DNA of 64,000 nucleotides, taken from positions 62,001-126,000 of the forward strand of contig NZ_CADIJP010000015.1 of the NCBI RefSeq assembly GCF_902859725.1. The letters are read 5' to 3'. A program made the translations under genes and the position numbers. The notes below the pieces were generated by a model. The model made no database searches. It was not told where the DNA came from and saw nothing but the letters and a program-made list of their open reading frames with translations. Shown in pieces: positions 8,645-15,896 of this stretch (position 1 is its first letter; every line of letters begins with the position of its first letter). This stretch comes from Achromobacter mucicolens (GTDB lineage Bacteria; Pseudomonadota; Gammaproteobacteria; Burkholderiales; Burkholderiaceae_B).

Positions 8645-10198
8645 ATGTTCCCCTTGCTGCGCCTGTTTCGCATCATCGTCGTCTCGCTGCGCTACGGCCT
8701 GGATGAGCTTGTGCTGTCCAGCCTGAATCATCCGCTGGCCACCTGCCTGCTGCGCGTCATGCGCCTGGGTACGCGCCCGCGTTCGCCGCGCGGGCAACGG
8801 CTGCGACTCGCCCTGGAATCGCTGGGCCCGATCTTCGTGAAGTTCGGGCAGGTGCTGTCCACCCGCCGTGACCTGATCCCCGCCGACATCGCCAACGAAC
8901 TGGCGCTGCTGCAAGACCGCGTTCCGCCGTTCCCGTCGGCGCAGGCAGCGGCCTGCATCGAGGCGGCGCTGGGCGCGCCGCCTGAAAAGCTGTTTGCGCA
9001 GTTCGATGTGGACCCGGTGGCGTCGGCGTCGATCGCGCAGGTGCACTTCGCGGTGCTGCACGACGGCCGTGAAGTCGCCGTGAAGGTGCTGCGTCCGGGC
9101 ATGCTCAGCATCATCGAAAAAGACATGTCGCTGCTGAAGGTGGTGGCGCGCATCATCGAGCGCCTGGGCCCGGACGGCCGCCGCCTGAAGCCGCGCGAGG
9201 TCGTGGCCGAATTCGACAAGTACCTGCACGACGAGCTGGACCTGGTGCGCGAGGCCTCCAATTGCAGCCAGCTGCGCCGCAACTTCGGTCCGGAATCGGG
9301 GCGTGGCGACATGCTGATCGTGCCCGAGGTGATCTGGGAATACACGGCTTCCACCGTGTTCACGATGCAGCGCATGTACGGCATGCCGGTGGGCCAGGTC
9401 GAGCGCATGCGCGAGGCCGGCATCGACATTCCGACGCTGGCGCGCACGGGCGTCGAGATCTTCTTCACGCAGGTCTTTACCGACGGCTTTTTCCACGCCG
9501 ACATGCACCCGGGCAACATCTACGTGTCGGACCGCCCGGATACGCTGGGCAGCTACATCGCGCTGGACTTCGGCATCGTGGGCTCGCTGTCCGAGTTCGA
9601 CAAGAATTACCTGGCGCAGAATTTCCTGGCGTTCTTTCACCGCGACTACCGCCGCGTGGCGCAACTGCACATCGAATCGGGCTGGGTGCCGCCCGATACG
9701 CGCGAGGAAGAACTGGAAGGCGCGGTGCGCGCCGTCTGCGAACCCTATTTTGACCGGCCGTTGTCGGAGATCTCGCTGGGGCAGGTGCTGCTGCGGCTCT
9801 TCCAGACCTCGCGCCGTTTCAACGTCGAGATCCAGCCGCAGCTGGTCCTGTTGCAGAAGACCCTGCTGAACGTCGAGGGACTGGGGCGTCAGCTCGATCC
9901 CAACCTCGATCTCTGGAAGACCGCCAAGCCCTATCTGGAACGCTGGATGCGCCAGCGTGTCGGATTCAAGGGTCTGCGGCAAAGCCTGGAAAAAGAGGCA
10001 GCGCAGTGGTCGCAGATGCTGCCCGCCCTGCCCAGGCTGGTCCATGACCATCTGAGCCGCCCCAATGTCTCGTCGGCGATGCTGGCCGAGATGATGCAGC
10101 TACGTCGCGCACAAGAGCAGAACAACCGGCTGGTTGCAGCGCTGGTTGGCGTGCTGGCGCTGGCGGTGGGGGTCGCGATATGGGCGCTGACCCGATAG
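8645..10198 (+). CDS. ubiB: Atypical kinase/ATPase UbiB
   Basis: UbiB family (ABC1/ADCK) protein of 517 residues needed for ubiquinone synthesis, probably acting as an ATPase on membrane quinone intermediates. Visible features are the family KxGQ motif in [14 protein letters not shown] (about 59-72), the Ala-rich nucleotide loop ASASIAQVH, the catalytic-loop region [10 protein letters not shown] and the metal-binding LDFGIVG. Two C-terminal TM segments include [20 protein letters not shown]. It starts three bases after ubiJ. The length suits the family (about 520-550 residues). Confidence 0.95.
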   Translation: MFPLLRLFRIIVVSLRYGLDELVLSSLNHPLATCLLRVMRLGTRPRSPRGQRLRLALESLGPIFVKFGQVLSTRRDLIPADIANELALLQDRVPPFPSAQAAACIEAALGAPPEKLFAQFDVDPVASASIAQVHFAVLHDGREVAVKVLRPGMLSIIEKDMSLLKVVARIIERLGPDGRRLKPREVVAEFDKYLHDELDLVREASNCSQLRRNFGPESGRGDMLIVPEVIWEYTASTVFTMQRMYGMPVGQVERMREAGIDIPTLARTGVEIFFTQVFTDGFFHADMHPGNIYVSDRPDTLGSYIALDFGIVGSLSEFDKNYLAQNFLAFFHRDYRRVAQLHIESGWVPPDTREEELEGAVRAVCEPYFDRPLSEISLGQVLLRLFQTSRRFNVEIQPQLVLLQKTLLNVEGLGRQLDPNLDLWKTAKPYLERWMRQRVGFKGLRQSLEKEAAQWSQMLPALPRLVHDHLSRPNVSSAMLAEMMQLRRAQEQNNRLVAALVGVLALAVGVAIWALTR

Positions 10199-10221
10199 GC
10201 GGCGCGATGATCTAGACCTTA

Positions 10222-10250
10222 CTGTCATGTTTCATTCATGAAACGGTCAT
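10222..10250 (+). promoter_or_regulatory. Candidate Pho box (PhoB binding site), three repeats at 11-bp period
   Basis: Three heptamers in register: CTGTCAT (10222-10228), CATTCAT (10233-10239) and CGGTCAT (10244-10250). They are separated by the 4-nt spacers GTTT and GAAA. Matches to the PhoB consensus CTGTCAT are 7/7, 5/7 and 6/7, and the 11-bp period is what PhoB requires. The middle also forms a perfect dyad (GTTTCAT-TC-ATGAAAC, 10229-10244), so a dimeric repressor is an alternative. It lies 131 bases before the diiron gene; a TATAAG at 10313-10318 may be a separate -10. Confidence 0.6.
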
Positions 10251-10380
10251 CATAGCTTCGCGGGAGACGGCGAAAAATAGCGCTGCGAGAAGTGGCATGC
10301 AGCGCCGACGCCTATAAGAACGCGCGCGCCATTCATCAATTTTCATAGCCCCACTAGCGGGACGAATACAAGGGCAGAAC

Positions 10381-11259
10381 ATGCTTTATCCTGAACTCTT
10401 CAAGACCATGGAAGCTGTGCGCTGGAACATGGCGCACGATATTCCCTGGGGCGATTTCGACCGCAGCAAGCTCTCGGACGAGCAGGCCCACACGATCAAG
10501 ATGAACGCCATCACGGAGTGGGCGGCGCTGCCGGCCACCGAGATGTTCCTGCGCGACAACCGCGGCGACAGTGATTTCTGCGCGTTCATGTCGGTCTGGT
10601 TCTTTGAAGAACAAAAGCATTCCCTGGTGCTGATCGAGTATCTGCGCCGCTTCCGGCCGGATCTGGTGCCCACCGAAGAAGAGCTGCACAACGTGCGCTT
10701 TGAATTCGATCAGGCCCCGGAACTCGAAACGCTGATGCTGCATTTCTGCGGCGAGATCCGCCTGAACCACTGGTACCGCCGCGCGGCCGACTGGCACACG
10801 GAGCCGGTCATCAAGGCGATCTACAAGACGGTGGCGCAGGACGAGGCCCGTCACGCGGGCGCCTACCTGCAATACATGCGCCGTGCGCTGCACGACCGCG
10901 GGCAGGAAACGAGCGAGCAAGCCCGTCTGGCGTTTTCGAAGATCGGGGTGCTGATGGCTTCGGCGGGACGCACGCAGCAGGCGCTGCATCCGACGAATCT
11001 GCACGTGAACAAGGATCTGTTCCCGAACGACACGGTGCAGTCGCGCCTGCCGGAGCCGGGCTGGCTGGAACACTGGCTGGACACGCAGATCCGCTTTGAC
11101 GGCGTGTGGGAACAGAAGGTGGCCAGCCGCATCTTGCACATCCTGTCCAAGCTGATGGATCGCAGCTTTGAGACGGTGAAGGATCTGAACCGCTATCGCA
11201 AGGAAATGACGGCGCTGATCGTTCCGAAGGACAAAGAGATCATCCTGGCGGGCAGCTGA
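10381..11259 (+). CDS. Ferritin-like diiron protein, acyl-ACP desaturase-like
   Basis: Protein of 292 residues with a six-ligand carboxylate-bridged diiron set on four helices: Glu46 (ITEWA), Glu77-x2-His80 (FFEEQKHS), Glu125 (GEIRL) and Glu155-x2-His158 (QDEARHAG). This is the ferritin-like/acyl-ACP desaturase arrangement. No TM helix or signal peptide is evident, so it is probably cytoplasmic. Enzymes of this superfamily use O2 for desaturation, hydroxylation or oxidase chemistry; the substrate cannot be read from sequence. It appears monocistronic, 19 bases before rfaE2, with a candidate Pho box upstream. Phosphate-starvation lipid remodelling is a speculative role. Confidence 0.8.
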   Translation: MLYPELFKTMEAVRWNMAHDIPWGDFDRSKLSDEQAHTIKMNAITEWAALPATEMFLRDNRGDSDFCAFMSVWFFEEQKHSLVLIEYLRRFRPDLVPTEEELHNVRFEFDQAPELETLMLHFCGEIRLNHWYRRAADWHTEPVIKAIYKTVAQDEARHAGAYLQYMRRALHDRGQETSEQARLAFSKIGVLMASAGRTQQALHPTNLHVNKDLFPNDTVQSRLPEPGWLEHWLDTQIRFDGVWEQKVASRILHILSKLMDRSFETVKDLNRYRKEMTALIVPKDKEIILAGS

Positions 11260-11278
11260 TCCCTCCTATAATCGCCGC

Positions 11279-11767
11279 ATGCCTGCCGCCCGTTTCGAAT
11301 CCAAGGTCCTGTCCCGCGACGAACTCGTCGCCGCCGTCGCCGCTGGCCGCTTTCCGCGGCCGCTGGTGTTCACGAACGGGGTGTTCGACATCCTGCATCG
11401 GGGGCATGCGACGTATCTGGACCAGGCGGCGCAGTTGGGCGCAACGCTGATTGTCGCCGTGAATACCGATGAGTCGGTGCGGCGGCTTGGCAAGGGTGCG
11501 GAACGCCCGCTCAATCGCATGGAAGATCGGGCGGCGTTGCTGGCGGCGTTGGGGTTTGTGTCGGCGGTGACGTCGTTTTCCGAGGATACGCCTGAGGCGT
11601 TGATCGGGGAGCTGAGACCGGATCTGATCGTCAAGGGTGGCGATTACGACATGGAGACGTTGCCGGAGACGGCGTTGGTGAAGACTTGGGGGGGGCGTGC
11701 GGTTGCGATTCCCTTTGAGTTCGAGCGGTCTACGACGGCGCTGGTGAAGAAGATTCAGGGCGGTTGA
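11279..11767 (+). CDS. rfaE2: D-glycero-beta-D-manno-heptose 1-phosphate adenylyltransferase
   Basis: Nucleotidyltransferase of 162 residues that transfers AMP to heptose 1-phosphate, giving ADP-heptose for the lipopolysaccharide inner core. The family motif TNGVFDILHRGHATYL (about 32-47) contains the HxGH catalytic signature. It corresponds to the C-terminal half of E. coli HldE; separate genes for the kinase (rfaE1) and this half are common in Betaproteobacteria. No rfaE1 is in the window. The last third uses many G-ending codons including repeated TTG, unlike most genes here. A strong terminator follows. Confidence 0.94.
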   Translation: MPAARFESKVLSRDELVAAVAAGRFPRPLVFTNGVFDILHRGHATYLDQAAQLGATLIVAVNTDESVRRLGKGAERPLNRMEDRAALLAALGFVSAVTSFSEDTPEALIGELRPDLIVKGGDYDMETLPETALVKTWGGRAVAIPFEFERSTTALVKKIQGG

Positions 11768-11799
11768 AGGCTTTGAATTTGAGGTGCTGGATGAATGTG

Positions 11800-11827
11800 A
11801 GGCGGCCTGGGTGGCCGCCTTTTCTTT
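11800..11827 (+). terminator. Rho-independent terminator of rfaE2
   Basis: Stem AGGCGGCC/GGCCGCCT with a 5-nt loop (11800-11820), followed by a T-rich tract (TTTCTTTT). It lies 33 bases after the rfaE2 stop. Confidence 0.88.
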
Positions 11828-11843
11828 TGTGCTTTGGGCTTGG

Positions 11844-11938
11844 TAGGTTGGTGCTGCGGGCTTCGTAGACCGGTGATGCCGGGCTTTTTAGGTCGGTGAT
11901 GCCGATCTTCGTAGGTGGTGCTGCCGATCTTCGTAGGT
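11844..11938. repeat. Imperfect 22-23 bp tandem repeat, about 4 units
   Basis: Four consecutive units at 11844-11865, 11866-11888, 11889-11911 and 11912-11933, then a partial fifth. The shared pattern is TAGGTcGGTGaTGCCGatCTTCG. The last two full units are nearly the same apart from one indel and one change. The partial fifth unit runs directly into structured element copy A. No coding capacity was recognised. The array is not obvious upstream of copy B. Confidence 0.75.
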
Positions 11939-11943
11939 CGCCC

Positions 11944-12099
11944 GGCGCCGCGGTCACCGTGGGCACGATCGCCCACGATTGCGGTCCGGAGCCTTCGCTC
12001 CGGACTTCCCCTTCGTCATCTTCGTCCAGGCCTTCGGCCTTCCCTTCAGATTCCCTCGGGCGCATCGACGGCGCTCGCACCCACGGTGACCGCGACGCC
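11944..12099. repeat. Structured intergenic element, copy A
   Basis: Long inverted repeat: arm 11944-11977 pairs with 12066-12099 over 34 positions with about six mismatches, including an unbroken 14-bp block. The arms enclose an 88-nt loop region. Inside are hairpin 1 (11984-12005, 8-bp stem, CCTTCG loop) and hairpin 2 (12028-12040, AGGCC-TTC-GGCCT). The 91-nt core 11975-12065 is about 90% identical to 38011-38101 in copy B. The closing stem has a different sequence there but still pairs, and hairpin 2 shows compensatory changes. It lies between convergent rfaE2 and tolC. The element could be a structured RNA, a bidirectional terminator or a non-autonomous mobile repeat. Confidence 0.8.
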
Positions 12100-12256
12100 G
12101 TGCTGCGAGGGTCTTTGGTATGTGGCGCTGTAAGACCTGTGGTCAGGGCAGAAGATCTGCGGGGCCGCCGAATTGCTGCCGCCCGGGCGGCGGCAATCGG
12201 CATCGGGGCGGTGGGGCGTCGTGGCGGTGTGCGCTTGCGCGCTGGTGGGGGGGTTG
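12100..12256. other. Non-coding spacer with a 26-bp palindrome
   Basis: No gene is recognised between the structured element and the insertion sequence. It contains a zero-loop palindrome at 12172-12197 (ATTGC-T-GCCGCCC with its complement; the one non-Watson-Crick pair would be G-U in RNA). A G-rich tract follows at about 12244-12253. Confidence 0.6.
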
Positions 12257-12287
12257 GTGATTAGATACCGTCTTGACCGTCAAGCGT

Positions 12288-13262
12288 TCAGGCGTAGTCG
12301 GGCCGATAGGGTGTCCGAGTTTTAAGCACGCCGAAGCATAGATGCACCAGCTTTCTCATGGCCGCGCCTAGCGCGGCCATTTTGCTCTTTCTAGCTGCTA
12401 AGAGTCGCGCATAAAGCGCACCAACGTGTGGGTTGAAGCGCTTGCTGACGATAGCGGCCATGTAGAGGGTGGCACGTACCGTGCTGGGACCCGTTTTAGA
12501 TAGCCGCGGCCGGCTGTTCAGACTGGTGCCGGACTGGCGTTGCACCGGTACCACCCCCAGGTAGGAGGCCAAGCCCTCGGCTGACTCGATGTGCCGGTTA
12601 TGCATGATCGACAGGATCGAGTTCCCCGCTCGATCCCCGATGCCAGGGATGCTGGTCAGCAGTTCCCGATCCTCCTTCAGGTCCGGGTGGCGGTCGATGT
12701 GGTCATTGATCGCATGATCCAGGCGTTTGATCTCTTCGCGCAGGAACGCGATCGTTTTGGCGATGGATCCCTCGACCAGCACGGGTGGATCACTGAACTG
12801 CGTCTTCTCCTGGCGATTGAGTTCGCGCTGCAGATCCTTGGCCAGCGCGTCGCGCCGAGCCAACAAGGCCCGTAGTTGACGGACATGCAGCGGTGCGGGG
12901 CGCCACAGCCCAGGCTTGAGCGCCTGACCGTAGCGGGCCAGCACGTAGCTATCGATCCCATCGGTTTTGGAGCGCACCGCCAGCGCCCCGGCGAAGTCGC
13001 GCACCTGGGCAGGGTTGACCAACGAGACACTGACCGAAGCGTCATGCAGGGCCGTGGCGGCCTGCTCGTGATATTGCCCTGTGGGCTCGAGCACGGCATG
13101 CAACTGCGCCGGCTCGGCTCCCTGCTTGGCGCACCACTGCAGCAGCGTCTGCACGCCCGCTATCGAGTTGGGTACGACCTTGGTCTTGCGTTTGTTGGCA
13201 TCGCTGCCAAGCAACGCGCAATCCAGCTTCGCCTTAGAAACGTCAATTCCGAGAAAAAACAT
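12288..13262 (-). CDS. IS110-family transposase (DEDD recombinase)
   Basis: Transposase of 324 residues. The N-terminal DEDD RuvC-like domain begins FFLGIDVSKAKLD, followed by VLEPTGQYH and KTDGIDSYVLARYG, the usual positions of the acidic residues. The C-terminal Tnp20 domain carries LLTSIPGIGDRAGNSIL and ASYLGVVPVQRQSGTS with the serine typical of this family. Start: ATG at 13262 because homologues begin at this motif and GGGAG lies 12-16 bases upstream; a longer in-frame extension has no support. The reading frame is intact with no frameshift, so the element may still be active. Confidence 0.92.
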   Translation of the reverse strand: MFFLGIDVSKAKLDCALLGSDANKRKTKVVPNSIAGVQTLLQWCAKQGAEPAQLHAVLEPTGQYHEQAATALHDASVSVSLVNPAQVRDFAGALAVRSKTDGIDSYVLARYGQALKPGLWRPAPLHVRQLRALLARRDALAKDLQRELNRQEKTQFSDPPVLVEGSIAKTIAFLREEIKRLDHAINDHIDRHPDLKEDRELLTSIPGIGDRAGNSILSIMHNRHIESAEGLASYLGVVPVQRQSGTSLNSRPRLSKTGPSTVRATLYMAAIVSKRFNPHVGALYARLLAARKSKMAALGAAMRKLVHLCFGVLKTRTPYRPDYA

Positions 13263-13461
13263 AAACCTAAGCTCCCTTGCCAATACCAAAGAAGCCCGCT
13301 GCGCCCACTTGCCTTGTACATACAGGGTCCAAAGCCCTAGGCTACCGTCCAGTGTCCAGCCGGCTCAGAGGTGCGGAACCGAGGCGTAATCTGAACCACA
13401 AAGTCCAGGCTCTAGGTGTCTGAACACGCTCATCGGTCCGCTTGTAGCGATAGCTAATCAC
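13263..13461 (-). ncRNA. Candidate bridge RNA region in the left end of the IS110 element
   Basis: IS110-family recombinases are guided by a structured bridge RNA encoded in a non-coding end. In elements of the IS110 group this is the left end upstream of the transposase. Here a 199-base non-coding segment occupies that position. It contains GGTGTCTGA plus ACAC (13415-13427, plus strand), a near match to the GGTGTCTGACACC palindromes just outside the element. The RNA fold and guide loops were not derived. The call rests on family knowledge and position. Confidence 0.35.
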
Positions 13462-13480
13462 TACAGTGGCCAAGATACAA

Positions 13481-13592
13481 GGTGTCTGACACCCGCGGAG
13501 ATGATCTTGGGTTGGAGACAGTGCTTCAAGGGTGTCAGACACCGGTGGCGCCATCGGTGGCGCGGGTTAGCTCAGTCAGACACCGGTGGCGC
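13481..13592. repeat. GGTGTCTGACACC palindrome cluster
   Basis: Perfect 13-bp odd palindromes at 13481-13493 (GGTGTCTGACACC) and 13531-13543 (GGTGTCAGACACC). An 18-bp exact direct repeat GTCAGACACCGGTGGCGC at 13534-13551 and 13575-13592 makes a third partial copy. CGGTGGCGC also recurs at 13555-13563. The same palindrome occurs at 38371 and 38420. These look like a dispersed REP-like repeat family in 3' intergenic gaps. No gene is seen in 13462-13646. Confidence 0.8.
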
Positions 13593-13646
13593 GATCTTGG
13601 CGTGACCCCGGGGCGCGGGTGTTCGCCCGTGCTGCCACTTGCTCGC

Positions 13647-14978
13647 TCAGCGCGGCGTGCGCAGCAGGCGGTTGATGGCTTCCAGGTCCGATTCCGCCAG
13701 GATGCCGCTGGTGGCCTTCAGGCGCAGGCCGGAGAGCACCGTGCTGTAGCGGGCGAGGGCCAGGTCGCGTTGGGTGGCGTAGAGCTGTTGCTGGGCGTTC
13801 AGGACGTCCAGGTTGATGCGGACGCCGACCTCGTAGCCGGTGCGGTTGGCTTCGACGGCGGAGCGGCTGGATTTTTCGCCGGCTTCCAGGGCCTGGATGC
13901 GGGCCAGGCCGCTGGTGACGCCGGTGTAGTACTGGCGGGTGGCTTGGACGGCTTGGCGGCGGGCGGTTTCGTAGTCGTAGCGGGCTTTTTGTTCCAGTTC
14001 GACCTTTTCCGTGACTTGCGAGGACACGCCGCCGCCGGAGTACAGCGGGATGGACAGGACCACGCCGATGGTGTTGTCGATGGGTTTGCCGGGGGCGGCG
14101 TTGCGCATGACGGCGTCGCTGGCGCTGCCGCTGGTGGCGCGCAGGTTCAGGGTGGGGTAGTGGCCGCTCTTGGCGATCTGGATTTCGCGGCCGGCGATGC
14201 GGGTCAGGAGTTGCGCGCGCAGGACTTCGAGGCTGGAGGTTGCGGCCTGGTTGCTCCAGTCGGCGATGCGGGCGGGCTGGGGGGCGGGCAGTTGCACGCC
14301 GTAGGGCAGTTCGGACAGGGCGCCGGGCTGCGTGCCGATGATCTTGGCCAGTTCGTCGCGGCGCACTTCCAGGTCGTTCTGCAGGCGCAGCTCCTGGGCG
14401 ACGACGAGGTCGTAGCGCGATTGCGCTTCGTACGTGTCGGTGATGGTGGCGTTGCCGAGTTCGAAGTTGCGCTTGGCCGATTCCAGTTGGCCGGCGACGG
14501 CAGCTTTTTCGGCCTCGGTGGCGGTCAGGGTGTCCTGGGCGTACAGGACGTTGAAGTAGGCGTCGGCGACGCGTAGCAGCAGGTCCTGGTAGGCCTGCTG
14601 CAGCTGGACTTCGACGTCGGCGACGATGAGCTTGGACTGTTCGAAGTTCTGCCAGCGGCCCCAGTCAAAGAGCGGCTGGGTGAGCGCCAGGTCCCAGACG
14701 CCGCGACCGCCGCTGTAGGCGTAGGACAGGCCGCGGGTGCTGCGGGTTTCCTGGTAGGCGCCGCCGGCTTCGGCGGTGATCAGGGGCAGCAGCAGGGCGC
14801 GGGCCTGGGGTTCTTTTTCAAGGCCGGCGCGGTAGTTGGCGCGGGCTGCGGCATAGGTGGGGTCATTGCCCAGCGCGGCCTGCCAGACCTGGACGAGGTT
14901 CTGGGCGGACGCAGTCAGCGGGCCGGCACTTGCGGCGCAGGTGAAAACCAGTAAAGCCGTCAGTGATCGGACGCGCAT
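13647..14978 (-). CDS. tolC: TolC-family outer-membrane channel of type I secretion/efflux
   Basis: Outer-membrane factor of 443 residues. The signal peptide is likely cleaved near ASAQ (about residue 26). Two repeats of the OEP domain give the long coiled-coil helices typical of TolC (QAYQDLLLRVADAYFNVLYAQDTL and ARRQAVQATRQYYTG). The start NLVQVWQAALGNDPTYAAARA is characteristic of TolC proper rather than NodT lipoproteins, and no lipobox is present. It would form the trimeric outer-membrane duct for tripartite pumps or type I secretion. It lies about 80 bases after pcm, matching the pcm-tolC order I associate with Bordetella. A CCGGCCCC/GGGGCCGG hairpin sits in the gap (15016-15034). Confidence 0.93.
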   Translation of the reverse strand: MRVRSLTALLVFTCAASAGPLTASAQNLVQVWQAALGNDPTYAAARANYRAGLEKEPQARALLLPLITAEAGGAYQETRSTRGLSYAYSGGRGVWDLALTQPLFDWGRWQNFEQSKLIVADVEVQLQQAYQDLLLRVADAYFNVLYAQDTLTATEAEKAAVAGQLESAKRNFELGNATITDTYEAQSRYDLVVAQELRLQNDLEVRRDELAKIIGTQPGALSELPYGVQLPAPQPARIADWSNQAATSSLEVLRAQLLTRIAGREIQIAKSGHYPTLNLRATSGSASDAVMRNAAPGKPIDNTIGVVLSIPLYSGGGVSSQVTEKVELEQKARYDYETARRQAVQATRQYYTGVTSGLARIQALEAGEKSSRSAVEANRTGYEVGVRINLDVLNAQQQLYATQRDLALARYSTVLSGLRLKATSGILAESDLEAINRLLRTPR

Positions 14979-15058
14979 GATTTTTCAACGATACGCCGGG
15001 CCGCCGGACGTGACGCCGGCCCCAAGGGGGCCGGGCGGCAGGCGGCGGGGTTGCGGGA

Positions 15059-15739
15059 TTAGAACTTGAACTGCGACACCGTGACGCCGCGCAACGGCTT
15101 GATGACCGTTTCGAAGAGTTTGACGGTTTCGAAGCTGGCGGCGGTGGTGCGGGTGATGCGACAGGCGGTCATGATGGGCGCCTGGCCCACGACCACGACA
15201 AGGCGGCCGCCCACGCGCAACTGGTACTTCAGCGCGTCCGGCACGACCGGCACGGAACCGGTGACCAGGATGGCGTCGTATTCGGTGGAGCCCCAGCCAT
15301 TGCGGGCGTCGCCGGTTTCGACCTTGACGTTGGTGACGTTGTTCATCTGCAGGTTCTGCTGCGCGAAGGTCACCAGGCGGCTGTCGATTTCGACGGAAGT
15401 GACCTGTTGCGCCAGGTAGCCCAAGAGGGCGGCCTGGTAGCCGGAGCCGGTGCCGATTTCCAGCACGCAGTCGGACTTGGTCAGCAGCAGTTCTTGGGCG
15501 AGGCGTGCTTCGACCTTGGGGGCGAGCATGTTCTCGCGGGTGTTGACCGCGTTGATCTCGAGCGGCAGCTCCAGGTCGGAAAACGCCAGGCCGCGCAGGG
15601 CCGGCGGAACGAATTGTTCGCGGCGCACATCGAACAGCGCTTGCAGCACGTTGGCGTCCAGGACGTCCCACGGGCGGATCTGCTGTTCCACCATGTTGAA
15701 GCGGGCTTGTTCTACGTCGGGCAGGGTCGAAGCGTTCAT
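15059..15739 (-). CDS. pcm: Protein-L-isoaspartate O-methyltransferase
   Basis: SAM-dependent methyltransferase of 226 residues that repairs L-isoaspartyl residues in aged proteins. Motif I is VLEIGTGSGYQAALLGYLA, and ENMLAPKVEARLAQ takes the place of the usual substrate-binding stretch. It is a PCMT-like branch common in Betaproteobacteria, so activity on isoaspartate is assumed from family. Start: ATG at 15739; a TTG nine codons upstream is less likely. It is followed by tolC on the same strand. Confidence 0.85.
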   Translation of the reverse strand: MNASTLPDVEQARFNMVEQQIRPWDVLDANVLQALFDVRREQFVPPALRGLAFSDLELPLEINAVNTRENMLAPKVEARLAQELLLTKSDCVLEIGTGSGYQAALLGYLAQQVTSVEIDSRLVTFAQQNLQMNNVTNVKVETGDARNGWGSTEYDAILVTGSVPVVPDALKYQLRVGGRLVVVVGQAPIMTACRITRTTAASFETVKLFETVIKPLRGVTVSQFKF

Positions 15740-15844
15740 GACGGTCAGAAAAAACAGAGGAATCAACGGACCATTGTACCGATTCGTAGCGTCCTGTGAC
15801 GGCGTGCCCGGGCGGCAGATGTTTCAGGCGCAGCCCGTACCCCG

Positions 15845-15877
15845 GAAAAGCAGACGGCGCCCTGCGGGGCGCCGTCT
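15845..15877 (-). terminator. Rho-independent terminator of the thiG-thiD operon
   Basis: Ten-bp stem AGACGGCGCC/GGCGCCGTCT (15852-15861 with 15868-15877). Read on the minus strand, a TTTT run follows shortly after the stem, 20 bases after the thiD stop. On the plus strand TTTG follows, so it may work both ways. Confidence 0.75.
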
Positions 15878-15896
15878 TTGCGCGGGGCAGGCGTGC

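Larger units (their letters stand above)
12257..13461 (-). mobile_element. IS110-family insertion sequence (about 1.2 kb)
   Basis: Boundaries are taken from an imperfect terminal inverted repeat: GTGATTAGATACCG at 12257-12270 against the complement of 13448-13461, 12 of 14 positions identical. The element carries one transposase gene on the minus strand. About 30 bases lie after its stop, including a CTTGAC/GTCAAG palindrome at 12272-12284, and a 199-base non-coding left end lies before its ATG. IS110 elements usually lack target duplications and none is evident. If the inverted repeats are subterminal, the true ends lie slightly outside. The Bordetella element IS1663 belongs to this family, but identity was not checked. 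Confidence 0.8.

Noticed and set aside
12257-13493. IS insertion splitting a GGTGTCTGACACC palindrome
   Set aside because: The palindrome at 13481 is complete and the left flank at 12240-12256 has no matching half-site.
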